Below, piece after piece: positions 46,092-55,469 of a stretch of 64,000 nt of DNA. This DNA comes from Bremerella alba (lineage in GTDB: Bacteria; Planctomycetota; Planctomycetia; Pirellulales; Pirellulaceae). The DNA lies in contig NZ_JABRWO010000010.1 of assembly GCF_013618625.1 (NCBI RefSeq), forward strand, positions 124,001-188,000, given 5' to 3'. How positions within the stretch are numbered: position 1 is the first letter of the stretch; each line of letters begins with the position of its first letter. The position numbers and the translations under genes are program-made. Under the pieces are notes generated by a model. It saw only the letters and a list, made by a program, of their open reading frames with translations, had not been told where the DNA came from and ran no database searches.

Positions 46092-49000
46092 CTAGTTCGC
46101 TTGTTCCTGCTTCATGCAGCAGGACTTGTACTTCTTGCCACTGCCGCAAGGGCACGGATCGTTACGGCGGATCTTTTCGCCGACGTTACGAATTGGTGCG
46201 GTGACCTCGGTGTCTCCCTGCGAGTTGTTAATGGCTTCTTCCTGCTGGCGAGCCATTTCGGTCATGCTGGAAGCAGAGTCGTGGCGAGCTTCCGATTCCT
46301 TCCAGGTCGAGCTGACGAACTCTTCGTTCAGGTTCTCGATCTTGTAAACCAAGTCGGTCACGCGTTCGCCAACGCTGCGCCACATTTGCTCGAAGAGACG
46401 CATCCCTTCGCGTTTGAATTCGACTTTGGAGTCAACCTGAGCGTAGCCGACAAAGCTGACCGCGCTGCGGAGGTGGTCCATCGCCAGGAGGTGGTCTTTC
46501 CAGGCATTATCGATCAGTTCCAGCAAGACGCTGCGTTCCATGCGGGTCATTTCCGGGCGATAACGCTCGTAGACTTCACGGATCAGTCGAGATTCCAGTT
46601 GGGCTTTGTCGAACTGCTCTAACTCCGCCTCGGGAATTTCAGTTTCGATGTTCTGCTGGATCCAGGCATTGAGCGATCCCATCTGGCCGTTGCCGCCGCT
46701 GATAACCGAGAGGGTTTGGCTATCGGAGTTGTCCGCGTAAAGCTGTTCGACCTTTTCGTGGACGACTTTCATCTTTTCGAGGGCAATCTTCTTGTGCTTT
46801 TCGCTCAGCGGGACCAGCATTCGCTGGATATCTTCTCGCTGCTTGCTCTTAAATTCCTCTGTGTTCAGTGGTGTTTCAAAGCGGTTGGCGGCCCATTCCA
46901 AGAGGCCATCGCGGTTCAAGCGAGCGTGGCCACCGCTCTTGTCACTGAAGCGATACAGACCGGTAAGGACCGGGTACTCGGCTTCCTTCTGGTCGTAGAC
47001 TTTGATCGCATTTTCATGGACCAGGTCGATCACCGTCTTCGCTGGTTTTTCTTGCAGCTTCTCGACATCGACATTGAAGCCGAACTTGTATTTGCACCAA
47101 TGGTTCAGCGTGTTGAGGCCAAACTCTTTGTCGAGGAACTTTTCACCTTCGCTGAGGTCGACCTTCTCAATCGATTCGCGGGCCTTGGTGATCAGGAATT
47201 CGTCGACCTGATCGCGGCCGACTTTTCGCAGATCACGATCATTCAGATTCAACTTCCACATGCCGTTGGCGAAGCGGGCCATCGCGCCCCAGTTCCATTC
47301 GCTTTCGTCTTCGCTATCGGGCAGATTTTCGTCGATCGAAGCCATAATGTTCGATGCGGCGGCTCTCTCGGCCATGTCTTTGGCATACATTTCTGCCGAG
47401 GGGAAATCCAGACCGCGGAGATCGCGCGTGTTCAATTCGCACGATAGTTCGCTGCCGGCCCATTTGGCAAACGTTTCGATGCCAAAGTCTTTTTCCAGGA
47501 ACATCCGCACGTGGTAGTCGATCTGCTCACTGACCATGTCCATGATCAGATCGCGGCTGTCGCCACCTTCTAGAATTTGCTGGCGGAAGCCGTAAACTCG
47601 TTTTCGCTGCTCGTCCATGACTTCGTCGTATTCGAGCAGATTCTTACGGGCCTCGAAGTTTTGTTCTTCTCGTTTCTTTTGGGCACCTTCGATGCGACGC
47701 ATGATCATCTTGCTTTCGATCGCGTCGCCTGGCTGGGGCCTCATGGCCGCTGGCATCCGTTGGATGAAGTTACGAGCCCAGTCTCCGAAGTAGATTCGCA
47801 TCAGGTCGTCTTCGAGCGATAGAAAGAATCGCGAGCTACCTGGGTCACCTTGTCGACCACAGCGACCACGCAGCTGAAGGTCGATACGGCGGGACTCGTG
47901 CCGCTCGGTACCGATCACGTGCAGGCCGCCCAGTTCCTTAACCTTCTTGCCCATCACCTTCATTTGCTCACGCTGCTGGATCTCTTCAACCAACTGCTCC
48001 CACTCTTCCTGTGGGACATCCAGCCGCGTTTGGTACTTGTGTTGAAGCTGAGCCCAGGCCATCGTCTCGGGGTTGCCCCCCATGATAATGTCGGTACCGC
48101 GACCGGCCATGTTGGTAGCGATGGTGACCGCACCGATGCGGCCTGCCTGGGCGACAATATCGGCTTCGCGCTTGTGCTGCTTGGCGTTCAATAGATCGTG
48201 CTTGATACCGCGTTTGTCGAGCAATCGCGATAGGCGTTCGCTCTTTTCGATGCTGACGGTACCAACCAGGACGGGGCGGCCTTTGTACTGTATGGCTTTG
48301 ATCTTGGCGCGTTCGATCTTGGTGGGCTGTTTTTGCCCCTTGGGGTGGATTTCAATCGAATCCTCATGTTCTTTGAGGATTTCACCCCATAGTTCGTCCC
48401 CGTTCTTAAAGGTGACGACGTCCCACTTGATGGTCCGTTCGATCTCGTCGGCGACCGCTTCGTACTTCTCGTTTTCGGTCATGAAGATCACGTCGGTGTA
48501 CATGATTCGCTGCATGGCCCGGTTGGTGGGAATGGCGATCACATCCAGCTCGTAGATCTTCCACAATTCGCCTGCCTCGGTCATGGCCGTACCGGTCATC
48601 CCAGACAGCTTGTCGAATAGCTTGAAGAAGTTTTGCAGCGTGACTGTCGCCAAGGTCTGGGTCTCTTCCTTGATCTTGACCCCTTCCTTCGCTTCGACAG
48701 CCTGGTGCATGCCGTCGCTCCACTGACGGCCTTCCATTTTACGGCCGGTGTGAACATCGATGATCACGATCTTGCCGTCTTCCACCACATAGTCGACGTC
48801 TAACTGGTACAGGTAATGGGCACGCAGAGAGTTGTCGATCAAGTGCGGCCATTCCATGTTGCCGGAAGTGTAGAAACTTTCGACACCGGCCAAGCGTTCC
48901 GCTTCCCGCACACCATCTTCAGTCAGGTTGGTCGTGCGGTCTTTTTCGTTGACGACGAAGTGCTGTTCTTTCTTCAGCGTTCGGGCGATTCGGTCCGCGT

Positions 49001-49799
49001 CGCCGTACTTGTCTTTACTTACATTGGCAGGGCCACTGATGATCAGCGGAGTCCGGGCTTCGTCGATCAGAATATTGTCGACTTCGTCAATGATCGCGTA
49101 GTTGAGACGGCCTTGCGACTGTTGATAATCCTTCGGGAAACGCTCGTCTCCGCGTGCGGCAGGGCGCATGTTGTCGCGAAGGTAATCAAAGCCAAATTCG
49201 TTGTTGGTTCCGTAGGTGATGTCGCAGCTATAGGCCTGTTGGCGTTCGCGGACAGACATGTCGTTTTGAATCGCATTGACGGTCAGGCCGAGTCCTCGAT
49301 AGAGCGGAGCCATCCATTCCATGTCACGACGGGCGAGGTAATCGTTCACCGTAATGACGTAGACCCCTTTGCCTTCGATAGCATTCAGGTAAGCGGGCAG
49401 CGTAGCTACGAGGGTTTTACCTTCACCGGTGACCATTTCCGCGACGTTCCCGCGGTGCAAGACAATACCCCCGATCAGCTGGACGTCGTAATGCCGCATG
49501 CCGAGAAAGCGTTTGCCGGCTTCACGACCCACAGCAAACGCCTCGACTAAGATGTCGTCCAGCGTTTCGCCAGAGGCCAGTCGTTGCTTAAAGAGACGGG
49601 TTTGGTCGCGAAGTTCGTCGTCGGTGATCGCTTCGTACTTCGGTTCCAGCTCGTTGATTGCGTCAACGAGGCCCTGCATCTTTTTGATATAGCGGGCGTT
49701 AGACGAACCGAACATCGACGTGATCAGTCGTTCAAAGCCGCTTAAAAGACCGCCACAAAAGAGGCTGATCTTTTCCCAAATCTGTTCCAGTTTCTCCAT
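46092..49799 (-). CDS. secA: Preprotein translocase ATPase SecA, extended form
   Basis: Motor of Sec protein export. 1235 residues against about 900 in Escherichia coli. Order: Walker A MVTGEGKT (122-129), Walker B IIDEVDNIL (about 236-244), preprotein cross-linking domain, NBD2 with ATNMAGRGTDIIMGG (about 561-575) and GRCGRQGDPGSSRFFLS (645-661), helical scaffold LLEYDEVMDEQRKRVY (721-736), HWD-type C-domain, and a zinc SEC-C tail NDPCPCGSGKKYKSCC. Two insertions: about residues 459-506, a beta-rich stretch in NBD2, and about 780-1000, a long region in the C-domain. Standard motifs are otherwise intact, so the protein should be active. Confidence 0.96.
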   Translation of the reverse strand: MEKLEQIWEKISLFCGGLLSGFERLITSMFGSSNARYIKKMQGLVDAINELEPKYEAITDDELRDQTRLFKQRLASGETLDDILVEAFAVGREAGKRFLGMRHYDVQLIGGIVLHRGNVAEMVTGEGKTLVATLPAYLNAIEGKGVYVITVNDYLARRDMEWMAPLYRGLGLTVNAIQNDMSVRERQQAYSCDITYGTNNEFGFDYLRDNMRPAARGDERFPKDYQQSQGRLNYAIIDEVDNILIDEARTPLIISGPANVSKDKYGDADRIARTLKKEQHFVVNEKDRTTNLTEDGVREAERLAGVESFYTSGNMEWPHLIDNSLRAHYLYQLDVDYVVEDGKIVIIDVHTGRKMEGRQWSDGMHQAVEAKEGVKIKEETQTLATVTLQNFFKLFDKLSGMTGTAMTEAGELWKIYELDVIAIPTNRAMQRIMYTDVIFMTENEKYEAVADEIERTIKWDVVTFKNGDELWGEILKEHEDSIEIHPKGQKQPTKIERAKIKAIQYKGRPVLVGTVSIEKSERLSRLLDKRGIKHDLLNAKQHKREADIVAQAGRIGAVTIATNMAGRGTDIIMGGNPETMAWAQLQHKYQTRLDVPQEEWEQLVEEIQQREQMKVMGKKVKELGGLHVIGTERHESRRIDLQLRGRCGRQGDPGSSRFFLSLEDDLMRIYFGDWARNFIQRMPAAMRPQPGDAIESKMIMRRIEGAQKKREEQNFEARKNLLEYDEVMDEQRKRVYGFRQQILEGGDSRDLIMDMVSEQIDYHVRMFLEKDFGIETFAKWAGSELSCELNTRDLRGLDFPSAEMYAKDMAERAAASNIMASIDENLPDSEDESEWNWGAMARFANGMWKLNLNDRDLRKVGRDQVDEFLITKARESIEKVDLSEGEKFLDKEFGLNTLNHWCKYKFGFNVDVEKLQEKPAKTVIDLVHENAIKVYDQKEAEYPVLTGLYRFSDKSGGHARLNRDGLLEWAANRFETPLNTEEFKSKQREDIQRMLVPLSEKHKKIALEKMKVVHEKVEQLYADNSDSQTLSVISGGNGQMGSLNAWIQQNIETEIPEAELEQFDKAQLESRLIREVYERYRPEMTRMERSVLLELIDNAWKDHLLAMDHLRSAVSFVGYAQVDSKVEFKREGMRLFEQMWRSVGERVTDLVYKIENLNEEFVSSTWKESEARHDSASSMTEMARQQEEAINNSQGDTEVTAPIRNVGEKIRRNDPCPCGSGKKYKSCCMKQEQAN

Positions 49800-50240
49800 C
49801 GCTGAATATCACCTGGGGTAGGGGCGTATCAAAAGCACTAGTTGCGGCGAAACAATACCTTATTTGTAGACACCGCCACAACTTAAGCGTGCGCGCAAAC
49901 CCTTCCCATCTCGTAGATTATAGGGATTACTCAAGGGGGTCAACCGCGCTTGAGCATGCACCGATCGCCAGTTTTGCTATCAAGGTATTCGATATTAAGA
50001 CCGTTTCCCTTGCCCAGCTAGCGTAGATTCTGTGAAGATTCTCACGATGTCGTCGCTAGTCGGCTGGCAAGTTAGGTCGGAGTGGGCCCTAAGTCAGCGC
50101 CCTTGCCACGCTTCAGCCTGTTAGAAGCATTTTCCTACTAAGAGGTTACGAGCGAATTGCTGGTGATCGGCTGAAGGGGTTGCATCGGCTGCCGCCATTT
50201 GCGATTCTCAGGCCAGGAACAGATACCCGAAAGAGCAAGA
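49800..50240. other. Divergent non-coding region between secA and the MBL-fold gene
   Basis: About 440 bases with no convincing coding frame, terminator or repeat. It must hold the secA promoter and that of the MBL gene; I see no clear -35/-10 pair on either strand. Confidence 0.5.
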
Positions 50241-51074
50241 ATGAGCCAGTCCCCCCCGTCTAAGCCAGTCAAGAAGAATATCGTCACGCGAGACATTCGC
50301 GGACGACTTCTCTTTCTGGGAACAGGTACCTCGATGGGGGTGCCGGTGGTGGGCTGCGGCTGCGATGTCTGCCAAAGCACCAATCCTAAGAATAAGCGAA
50401 CGCGGTGCAGCGTTATCTTCGGCTTGCCGGAGGGAAATCTGCTGATCGACACGCCACCAGACTTACGGACACAGCTATTGGCCAACGGAATCGGCATCGT
50501 CCATGCCGTCGCGTTTACGCACAGTCATGCCGATCACTTGTTCGGGCTCGACGACGTTCGGCTGTTTCAATTCTATCTCGGCCAAGCGGTGCCCATCTAC
50601 TGCGAGCCCAACGTCGACGCCAAGATCCGCAGGGTGTACGACTACGCTTTCAGTACCGAGGCTCAAACCCACATCGGTTCGCGGCCAGCTCTCGACATGC
50701 AAGAGATTGGGTTAGATCCGTTCGAGGTGCTTGGGGCGAAGGTCACTCCAATCCGCTTGCAGCACGGGCCCCGCTTTGAAGTCTTGGGCTTTCGCGTTGG
50801 CAACGTCGCTTACTGTACCGACGTGAATCACATTCCCGACGAAAGCTGGGCGAAGCTCCAGGGGTTGGACGTGCTGATCCTGGACGCGTTGCGACCGGAA
50901 CCTCACCCGACGCACTTTTCTATTGAAGAAGCGGTCGAGGTGGCCCAGAAGGTTGGCGCAAAACAGACATATTTCACACACATTGCTTGTCGACTAGAGC
51001 ACGAGCGAACCAACGCCTGGCTGCCTGAGGGGATGGAACTGGCCTACGACGGGCTAGAGTTGCCTCTGACGTAA
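50241..51074 (+). CDS. MBL-fold metallohydrolase, PhnP-like
   Basis: About 277 residues. LFLGTGTSMGVPVVGCGCDVC is followed by a Cys cluster, as in PhnP/RNase Z-like proteins with a zinc knuckle (CGCDVC), then FTHSHADHLFGLDDVRLFQF, the HxHxDH dinuclear metal site. C-terminal part: the Asp in VAYCTDVNHIPDES, LDALRPEPHPTHFSIEEA, and FTHIACRLEHER. PhnP acts on cyclic ribose phosphates in phosphonate breakdown, but no phn genes are present; a general phosphodiesterase role is a guess. ATG 50241 preferred over TTG 50199. Confidence 0.85.
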   Translation: MSQSPPSKPVKKNIVTRDIRGRLLFLGTGTSMGVPVVGCGCDVCQSTNPKNKRTRCSVIFGLPEGNLLIDTPPDLRTQLLANGIGIVHAVAFTHSHADHLFGLDDVRLFQFYLGQAVPIYCEPNVDAKIRRVYDYAFSTEAQTHIGSRPALDMQEIGLDPFEVLGAKVTPIRLQHGPRFEVLGFRVGNVAYCTDVNHIPDESWAKLQGLDVLILDALRPEPHPTHFSIEEAVEVAQKVGAKQTYFTHIACRLEHERTNAWLPEGMELAYDGLELPLT

Positions 51075-51148
51075 GTTGCCGTTGGAATGGCATTGGTAAA
51101 TAGCTTGTGGCATCAATCTTTCGCGCCACCTATGTGCTGCCAGCAAAT

Positions 51149-51547
51149 CTACTCCCGTGGAATAATCCAGCAAGAGTCATGCTTCTGCATGCCCACGTGC
51201 GGGTAATAGCTGGCCGCATTGGGTGCCGCCAATAGTAGCAGGATGGTGTGTTTGCCGGCTGCCTGGTGCGTTCGGGCGATCAGCTCGCGGCCGATGCCTT
51301 GCTTCTGAAAGGCCTGATCCACTGCCAGGTCGGCCAGGTAAGTCGCGTGGGCGAAGTCACTCATGCTGCGGGCAATGCCCACCAATCGACCTTCGCTGCG
51401 AGCAGTAAAAAGAATGTCGGCGTTGCGAACCATCTTGGTCAACTTCTCGCGATCGTCGACCGGACGGCGCTTGGCCAACTGCGAGCGGTTTAACACGTCC
51501 AGGTAGTCATCGACTGAAAGATTCGGTTCGACTTGGTATTCGATCAT
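51149..51547 (-). CDS. GNAT-family N-acetyltransferase
   Basis: About 132 residues. Core GNAT motif A: TYLADLAVDQAFQKQGIGRE, with the acetyl-CoA pyrophosphate loop QKQGIG, then a hydrophobic strand ILLLLAAPNAASYY. The N-terminal strand LVGIARSMSDF fits. Substrate unknown; family members acetylate amino groups. Start ATG 51547; upstream codons to 51622 lack support. Follows the alpha/beta hydrolase gene by about 100 bases on the same strand. Confidence 0.83.
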   Translation of the reverse strand: MIEYQVEPNLSVDDYLDVLNRSQLAKRRPVDDREKLTKMVRNADILFTARSEGRLVGIARSMSDFAHATYLADLAVDQAFQKQGIGRELIARTHQAAGKHTILLLLAAPNAASYYPHVGMQKHDSCWIIPRE

Positions 51548-51650
51548 TCGCGTTATCAGCAGGGTGTGCTTAAAAAGAAAAACCGCTGGCAAAGACACAT
51601 TTGCCTGGCAACGGTTCATCATAATCGGTCAGGGATAGGCTTGCTGGCCA

Positions 51651-52637
51651 CTAGGATGAAGAGGGCGATCGATTGCCAGCGGCTTCTGCTGGATAGTCGG
51701 TCGCTTGCGAGTTCAAGGCTTCAGACCGCTTCGATTGGGACGTATCTGAAAAGACATCTTGCCAGAAGTCCAGTGCTCGTTGCTCGTATTCTTCCGGCAT
51801 CACATGCCAACAGTTGGCATGGGCGGCCCCGTGGACCTTCCAGAATCGCTTAGGCTGCTCGGCCGCATCGTATACCGTCTGAGCGGTATCTACAGGAAAG
51901 AGTTGATCTTCCTCGGCATCAATAATGTAGATCGGTCGAGGCGAGATGTTCTTAACGGCGGTATGGGGTTCGACCAGACGCAGCTTCGTCTTAAGGGACC
52001 AGTCGAGAAAGATCTCGATTAGGCGACCGATAAGGAACTTCGGCAGTCGCGTCATCTTGTTGGCCACATGGGTCAACATGATTGGCATCGAAACGAAAGG
52101 GCTTTCGGCCAACACTCCACGGACGTGGTGGTCTTCAGCGGCTGCCATGATCACGCAGGCAGCGCCCAACGAAAGTCCGTGCAGGCCAATCATGTCGGCG
52201 GCAATGCCTGGCTGACCCTTGACCCACTCGACAGCGCAAAGGACATCTCGCCATTCGAGATACCCTAGCGTCGAGAAACCACCATCACTTTCGCCCCGTC
52301 CTCGGTTGTCATACACCAAAACGCTATATCCGGCCCGGTAAAGATACGACACATGGGGCAGCATTTCGATCGACGGGCCATCAATGCCATGCACGACAAC
52401 AACGGCCTTGTCGCTCTTTCCTTTCCAGAATCTGCCGCGCAGGATGGTTTGTTTTTCCCCTTCGAACTCGACTTCAACCGGATCGGGGATCGAGAAATTC
52501 TTGGGGCGATACGGATCGATGACCTCGCCGGCTTTATAGGTTCCGCTGAGCAGTTTACGAACGAGAACTCGCAGTCCAAAAACAAAACCGACCAGCGCAA
52601 TCAAAATCAGTGGTAGCGTGTACCAAATTCCGTTCAT
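51651..52637 (-). CDS. Membrane-anchored alpha/beta hydrolase
   Basis: 328 residues. One N-terminal membrane helix (LPLILIALVGFVFGLRVLV), then an alpha/beta hydrolase domain: VVVHGIDGPSIEMLPHVSYL, the DNRGRGESDGG loop, nucleophile in GLHGLSLGAAC, Asp in IIDAEEDQLFPVD and His in VHGAAHANCWH. The likely substrate is an ester or lipid at the membrane. ATG 52637 overlaps the stop of the YiiX-like gene (ATGA), so the two are translationally coupled. The C-terminal tail is Ser/Arg-rich. Confidence 0.84.
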   Translation of the reverse strand: MNGIWYTLPLILIALVGFVFGLRVLVRKLLSGTYKAGEVIDPYRPKNFSIPDPVEVEFEGEKQTILRGRFWKGKSDKAVVVVHGIDGPSIEMLPHVSYLYRAGYSVLVYDNRGRGESDGGFSTLGYLEWRDVLCAVEWVKGQPGIAADMIGLHGLSLGAACVIMAAAEDHHVRGVLAESPFVSMPIMLTHVANKMTRLPKFLIGRLIEIFLDWSLKTKLRLVEPHTAVKNISPRPIYIIDAEEDQLFPVDTAQTVYDAAEQPKRFWKVHGAAHANCWHVMPEEYEQRALDFWQDVFSDTSQSKRSEALNSQATDYPAEAAGNRSPSSS

Positions 52638-53290
52638 GATCCTTCGCTAACGTTTTTAACCGGCGCTTGGGTGCCATCGGTTCGCTGCACCGGTTCAAAG
52701 ATCTCGTCCGACTCGAAAAGTTCCTGAGGGGTCAGCATGCCTGGCTGTTTATCGAGGATGCCGATGCCGTCGAACTCGGCTTGTGATTTCAAGCAATAGG
52801 CGCCTAGGGCGCTGCATAGCCAACGGCTATCGTCTTCTACCCAGGAATCGGCGGCACGGTTCGCTTCGTCGGAGGTCATCCAGTTGACGATCCAGCCGAG
52901 GAAGTTTTTCTGCAGCGCTAAATTGGCCGTCGTGTGATAATCGAACTCGGTCCCCATTTGGGCCTCGGCAGCTTCGGCGATGCGATCGGCCAGCTCTGGC
53001 GTCAAACCTTTGGGCTTTCGGAAGATGACGTACCGGTCGTCTTTGGGCCAATATTCTTCGCTCAGCTTCGAGCGAACGACGCCCTTGGGATAGGCAGCTT
53101 CCACGCACTCGTCCTCGCCGGTCACAACAAATACGTGAGAGACCGTCACGTCCGAGACTTGGTTCCACTGCTGCACCTGGGCGATGCCTTTGGAAAACCA
53201 GCTATCCGCGTGGTTGAAGCCGATCCAGCCACGCTCGTAGTCTTCGCCATACGTTGCCGGGGTGGTATTGAATATTTTAATGTGAGACAT
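52634..53290 (-). CDS. YiiX-like permuted papain-fold cysteine hydrolase
   Basis: About 218 residues. The order of motifs suits the permuted NlpC/P60 (YiiX/PF05708) group: a histidine strand VTVSHVFVV, a VEAAYPKGVVRSKL segment, TEFDYHTTANLAL, and the cysteine in WLCSALGAYCLK. These act on peptides, amides or lipids at the envelope. No signal peptide is seen, so it is probably cytoplasmic. ATG 53290 starts 35 bases after the mscL stop; the frame reaches 53428, inside mscL, which is not coding there. The catalytic assignment rests on pattern alone. Confidence 0.65.
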   Translation of the reverse strand: MSHIKIFNTTPATYGEDYERGWIGFNHADSWFSKGIAQVQQWNQVSDVTVSHVFVVTGEDECVEAAYPKGVVRSKLSEEYWPKDDRYVIFRKPKGLTPELADRIAEAAEAQMGTEFDYHTTANLALQKNFLGWIVNWMTSDEANRAADSWVEDDSRWLCSALGAYCLKSQAEFDGIGILDKQPGMLTPQELFESDEIFEPVQRTDGTQAPVKNVSEGS

Positions 53291-53325
53291 GGTCCTGTTT
53301 GGAAATAAAAATGGGTGAATGGAAG

Positions 53326-53832
53326 TTAACTGACTGAATTCGGTTGCGTCTCGGCAGAGGGTAGCTCCGCCGTACAGCTCGCACATCGTGTCGCGCGATA
53401 GGGAATCGTCGACAGGCAGTAAGGGCATTTCTTGTTTTCAGGATCGCCTGGCTGTGGCTTGTCTCCGCCGAAGGTATCCTCGAGTCGCTTATCCAATTGG
53501 TTGATCATACGGATGATCAAAAACATTGCAAAAGCAACCAATAGGAACGAAATGATATTGTTGATGAAGAGCCCGTAGTTGATTGTCGTGAGGCCTGCTT
53601 CCTGGGCTTGGGCGACCGTCTTGTAGGTTGCCTCGGGATTGGCCGGGTTAAGCACGATGAACAAATCAGAGAAGTCGCTCTTGCCTAAGAGAAAGCCCAG
53701 CGGCGGCATGATGATATCGCTCACCAACGACTTGGCTACCGACGTGAACGCGGCACCCACCGTGAATCCGACGGCCATATCAATAAGATTGCCGCGAAGT
53801 GCAAACTTTTTAAAGTCACCGATGATTCCCAT
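53326..53832 (-). CDS. mscL: Large-conductance mechanosensitive channel MscL with zinc-ribbon tail
   Basis: About 168 residues. Residues 1-105 are standard MscL: FKKFALRGNLIDMAVGFTVG, the pore helix GAAFTSVAKSLVSDIIMPPL, a periplasmic loop, and the second helix NIISFLLVAFAMFLIIRMIN. After a linker of about 20 residues a zinc ribbon follows (CPYCLSTIPYRATRCASC, CxxC-x11-CxxC) that most MscL lack. It opens under membrane tension to save cells from lysis. First gene of a unit with the YiiX-like and alpha/beta hydrolase genes. AGGAA upstream of ATG 53832. Confidence 0.93.
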   Translation of the reverse strand: MGIIGDFKKFALRGNLIDMAVGFTVGAAFTSVAKSLVSDIIMPPLGFLLGKSDFSDLFIVLNPANPEATYKTVAQAQEAGLTTINYGLFINNIISFLLVAFAMFLIIRMINQLDKRLEDTFGGDKPQPGDPENKKCPYCLSTIPYRATRCASCTAELPSAETQPNSVS

Positions 53833-54044
53833 GGTGCGCATTCCTGTCTCAGCGTGTGGTTGTTGTGAGTCGCTTAGGTGCAACTCTTATGCCATTATGC
53901 GGCTAGAGGTTGTTGTCTAGCAACAAGTTGGGGGATATGTCCCCTCGCTGAGATTGTAGGCTGATGGCCAACCAGCGACGGATGGTGATTTAGAGAAGTG
54001 AATTCACCGTGATTTGCCGAAGAACATGCTGCGAAGCGGGCGAA

Positions 54045-54482
54045 TCAAGCGGCGTCGAATAGCCGCTTAACACTTGGTCGCACAAGCACCACAATGGTAA
54101 ATACCCCTAGCGCGGTTCCCAGGGGAAACGAAATGCAAATAATGCCGGACATCACCAGGCAAAACGTATAGTTATTATGGGCTTTTAAGTAGCTGCCGCT
54201 CAAGTAGAGACAGAACGCGATCACCCAAAAGGTGACGATGATCAGCGTGCCAATCACAATAAAGAGCACGCCCACCAGCGCACCAATCCCGCGAGCTTCC
54301 GGTTCGTTTGTTTCGCCAAAGAGGCTGACCCCAATGGCCACCAATCCAAAGATAACGTGCAGCACCGGAAAGAGCCCTGCCATGGCGGCAAGGCCCGCGA
54401 GTACCCAATGAAACGTGCCCAGCAGGTCGAGATGCTGCTCGTCTTCACTGCTGGGCGGGGTGATTTCTGCCTCGGTGGACAT
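54045..54482 (-). CDS. Small four-helix membrane protein
   Basis: 145 residues with an acidic N-terminal stretch, then the segment HLDLLGTFHWVLAGLAAMAG and three further hydrophobic helices, and a short basic end. This pattern (HLDLL..FHW.. then four helices) occurs in many uncharacterised bacterial proteins. The ATG directly follows the stop of the NagB-like gene with no gap, so translation is coupled. Function unknown. Confidence 0.72.
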   Translation of the reverse strand: MSTEAEITPPSSEDEQHLDLLGTFHWVLAGLAAMAGLFPVLHVIFGLVAIGVSLFGETNEPEARGIGALVGVLFIVIGTLIIVTFWVIAFCLYLSGSYLKAHNNYTFCLVMSGIICISFPLGTALGVFTIVVLVRPSVKRLFDAA

Positions 54483-55421
54483 TTAATGCATTTCCGTTTC
54501 CACGGTCCCAATACCACCACGATAGTAGCTGAAGGTGACGTTGGGGTGATCGGCCAGGAGCGACATCGGAAGGCTTGTGTCAGCAATACCTTTGCTGATC
54601 ATCAAAGCCGACAGCCGCATGCCGAAAGGGTTGTCGTGATGGCCTGGGTGCCAGATCGAAACACGCTCGGCTTTCCAGGTTTCCTTAGGCCCCACAGTGC
54701 AAGCTCGGGTAGGGACCATCGGCACGTAGCCACCGCCACTGGTGCGTGCATTCTGGATGACCGTCATTGGGTGCAGGTCGGTCACGCGAGTGCCCAGTTC
54801 CCGGTAAACCTCCGGCGGTGGTGGAGCGTCGACGTAGTCGCCTTCGCGCTTCGGTGGATCGTTGAACGCCCAATGCTTGACTTCGCCTTGGCCGCCTTGC
54901 ATGACCAAACAACGGACGTCGTCGTATGACTTCGAGTACGCTTCCAGGTCGCCGGTAGGGAAGTGCAGATTAGCGGTTGGCATCGAGTACTTCGGGTCGA
55001 TCCGGTTGAAGCAGAGGTCCTTGTCGGCCTTGGCGAACGAAAGCGGGAACTCGACGGGAACCGGAATGTCGTTTTCGTCGACCCATTCGTCCATGCCCCA
55101 GAAATGGGCGTCCCGTTTCTTCAGGTCGATGCCCAACGCGTTGACCATCCTGGCCACCAGGGGGAGCTGTTCGGTTGGTCCGACCGGGCCGCAGATGCCG
55201 CACGGATTGTCTGGCGTGCTTTGCTGCCAGGCTTCGATGTATTCCAACGCTTCGGCACAGAAAAGCTCTTCCAGCGTGTCGAAGATCCGGACTTCAAACC
55301 CAGGGCGAGAAAGCTGAAGCAAGTCGTCAGGAGTCAGCTTGGCAGCATCGGCCAAGAGCTCTTCGTCGAGGGTTGTGTAGTCCCACCACTGCGGTGCCAC
55401 TTTACTAATCGGTCGGGCCAT
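54483..55421 (-). CDS. Glucosamine-6-phosphate deaminase-like protein (NagB/RpiA fold)
   Basis: About 312 residues. [20 protein letters not shown] opens the Rossmann-type domain, followed by a [11 protein letters not shown] phosphate loop, [16 protein letters not shown] with the conserved Asp-Glu, and [19 protein letters not shown], where NagB has a GIG.DGHIAFNEP. The catalytic residues differ partly (HWAFND in place of HIAFNE), so deaminase activity on glucosamine 6-phosphate is possible but not assured. Co-transcribed with a PIG-L deacetylase, which suggests amino-sugar catabolism. ATG 55421 with AAGGA upstream. Confidence 0.78.
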   Translation of the reverse strand: MARPISKVAPQWWDYTTLDEELLADAAKLTPDDLLQLSRPGFEVRIFDTLEELFCAEALEYIEAWQQSTPDNPCGICGPVGPTEQLPLVARMVNALGIDLKKRDAHFWGMDEWVDENDIPVPVEFPLSFAKADKDLCFNRIDPKYSMPTANLHFPTGDLEAYSKSYDDVRCLVMQGGQGEVKHWAFNDPPKREGDYVDAPPPPEVYRELGTRVTDLHPMTVIQNARTSGGGYVPMVPTRACTVGPKETWKAERVSIWHPGHHDNPFGMRLSALMISKGIADTSLPMSLLADHPNVTFSYYRGGIGTVETEMH

Positions 55422-55469
55422 TCTGAGTTGTCCTTGCGTCTTGGAGGGAGATTCGTGGTTGCTACGCAA

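Noticed and set aside
48816-49550. Rightward frame of 244 codons opposite secA (and another at 46716-47447)
   Set aside because: Shadows of the secA gene on the other strand; composition unnatural for a protein.
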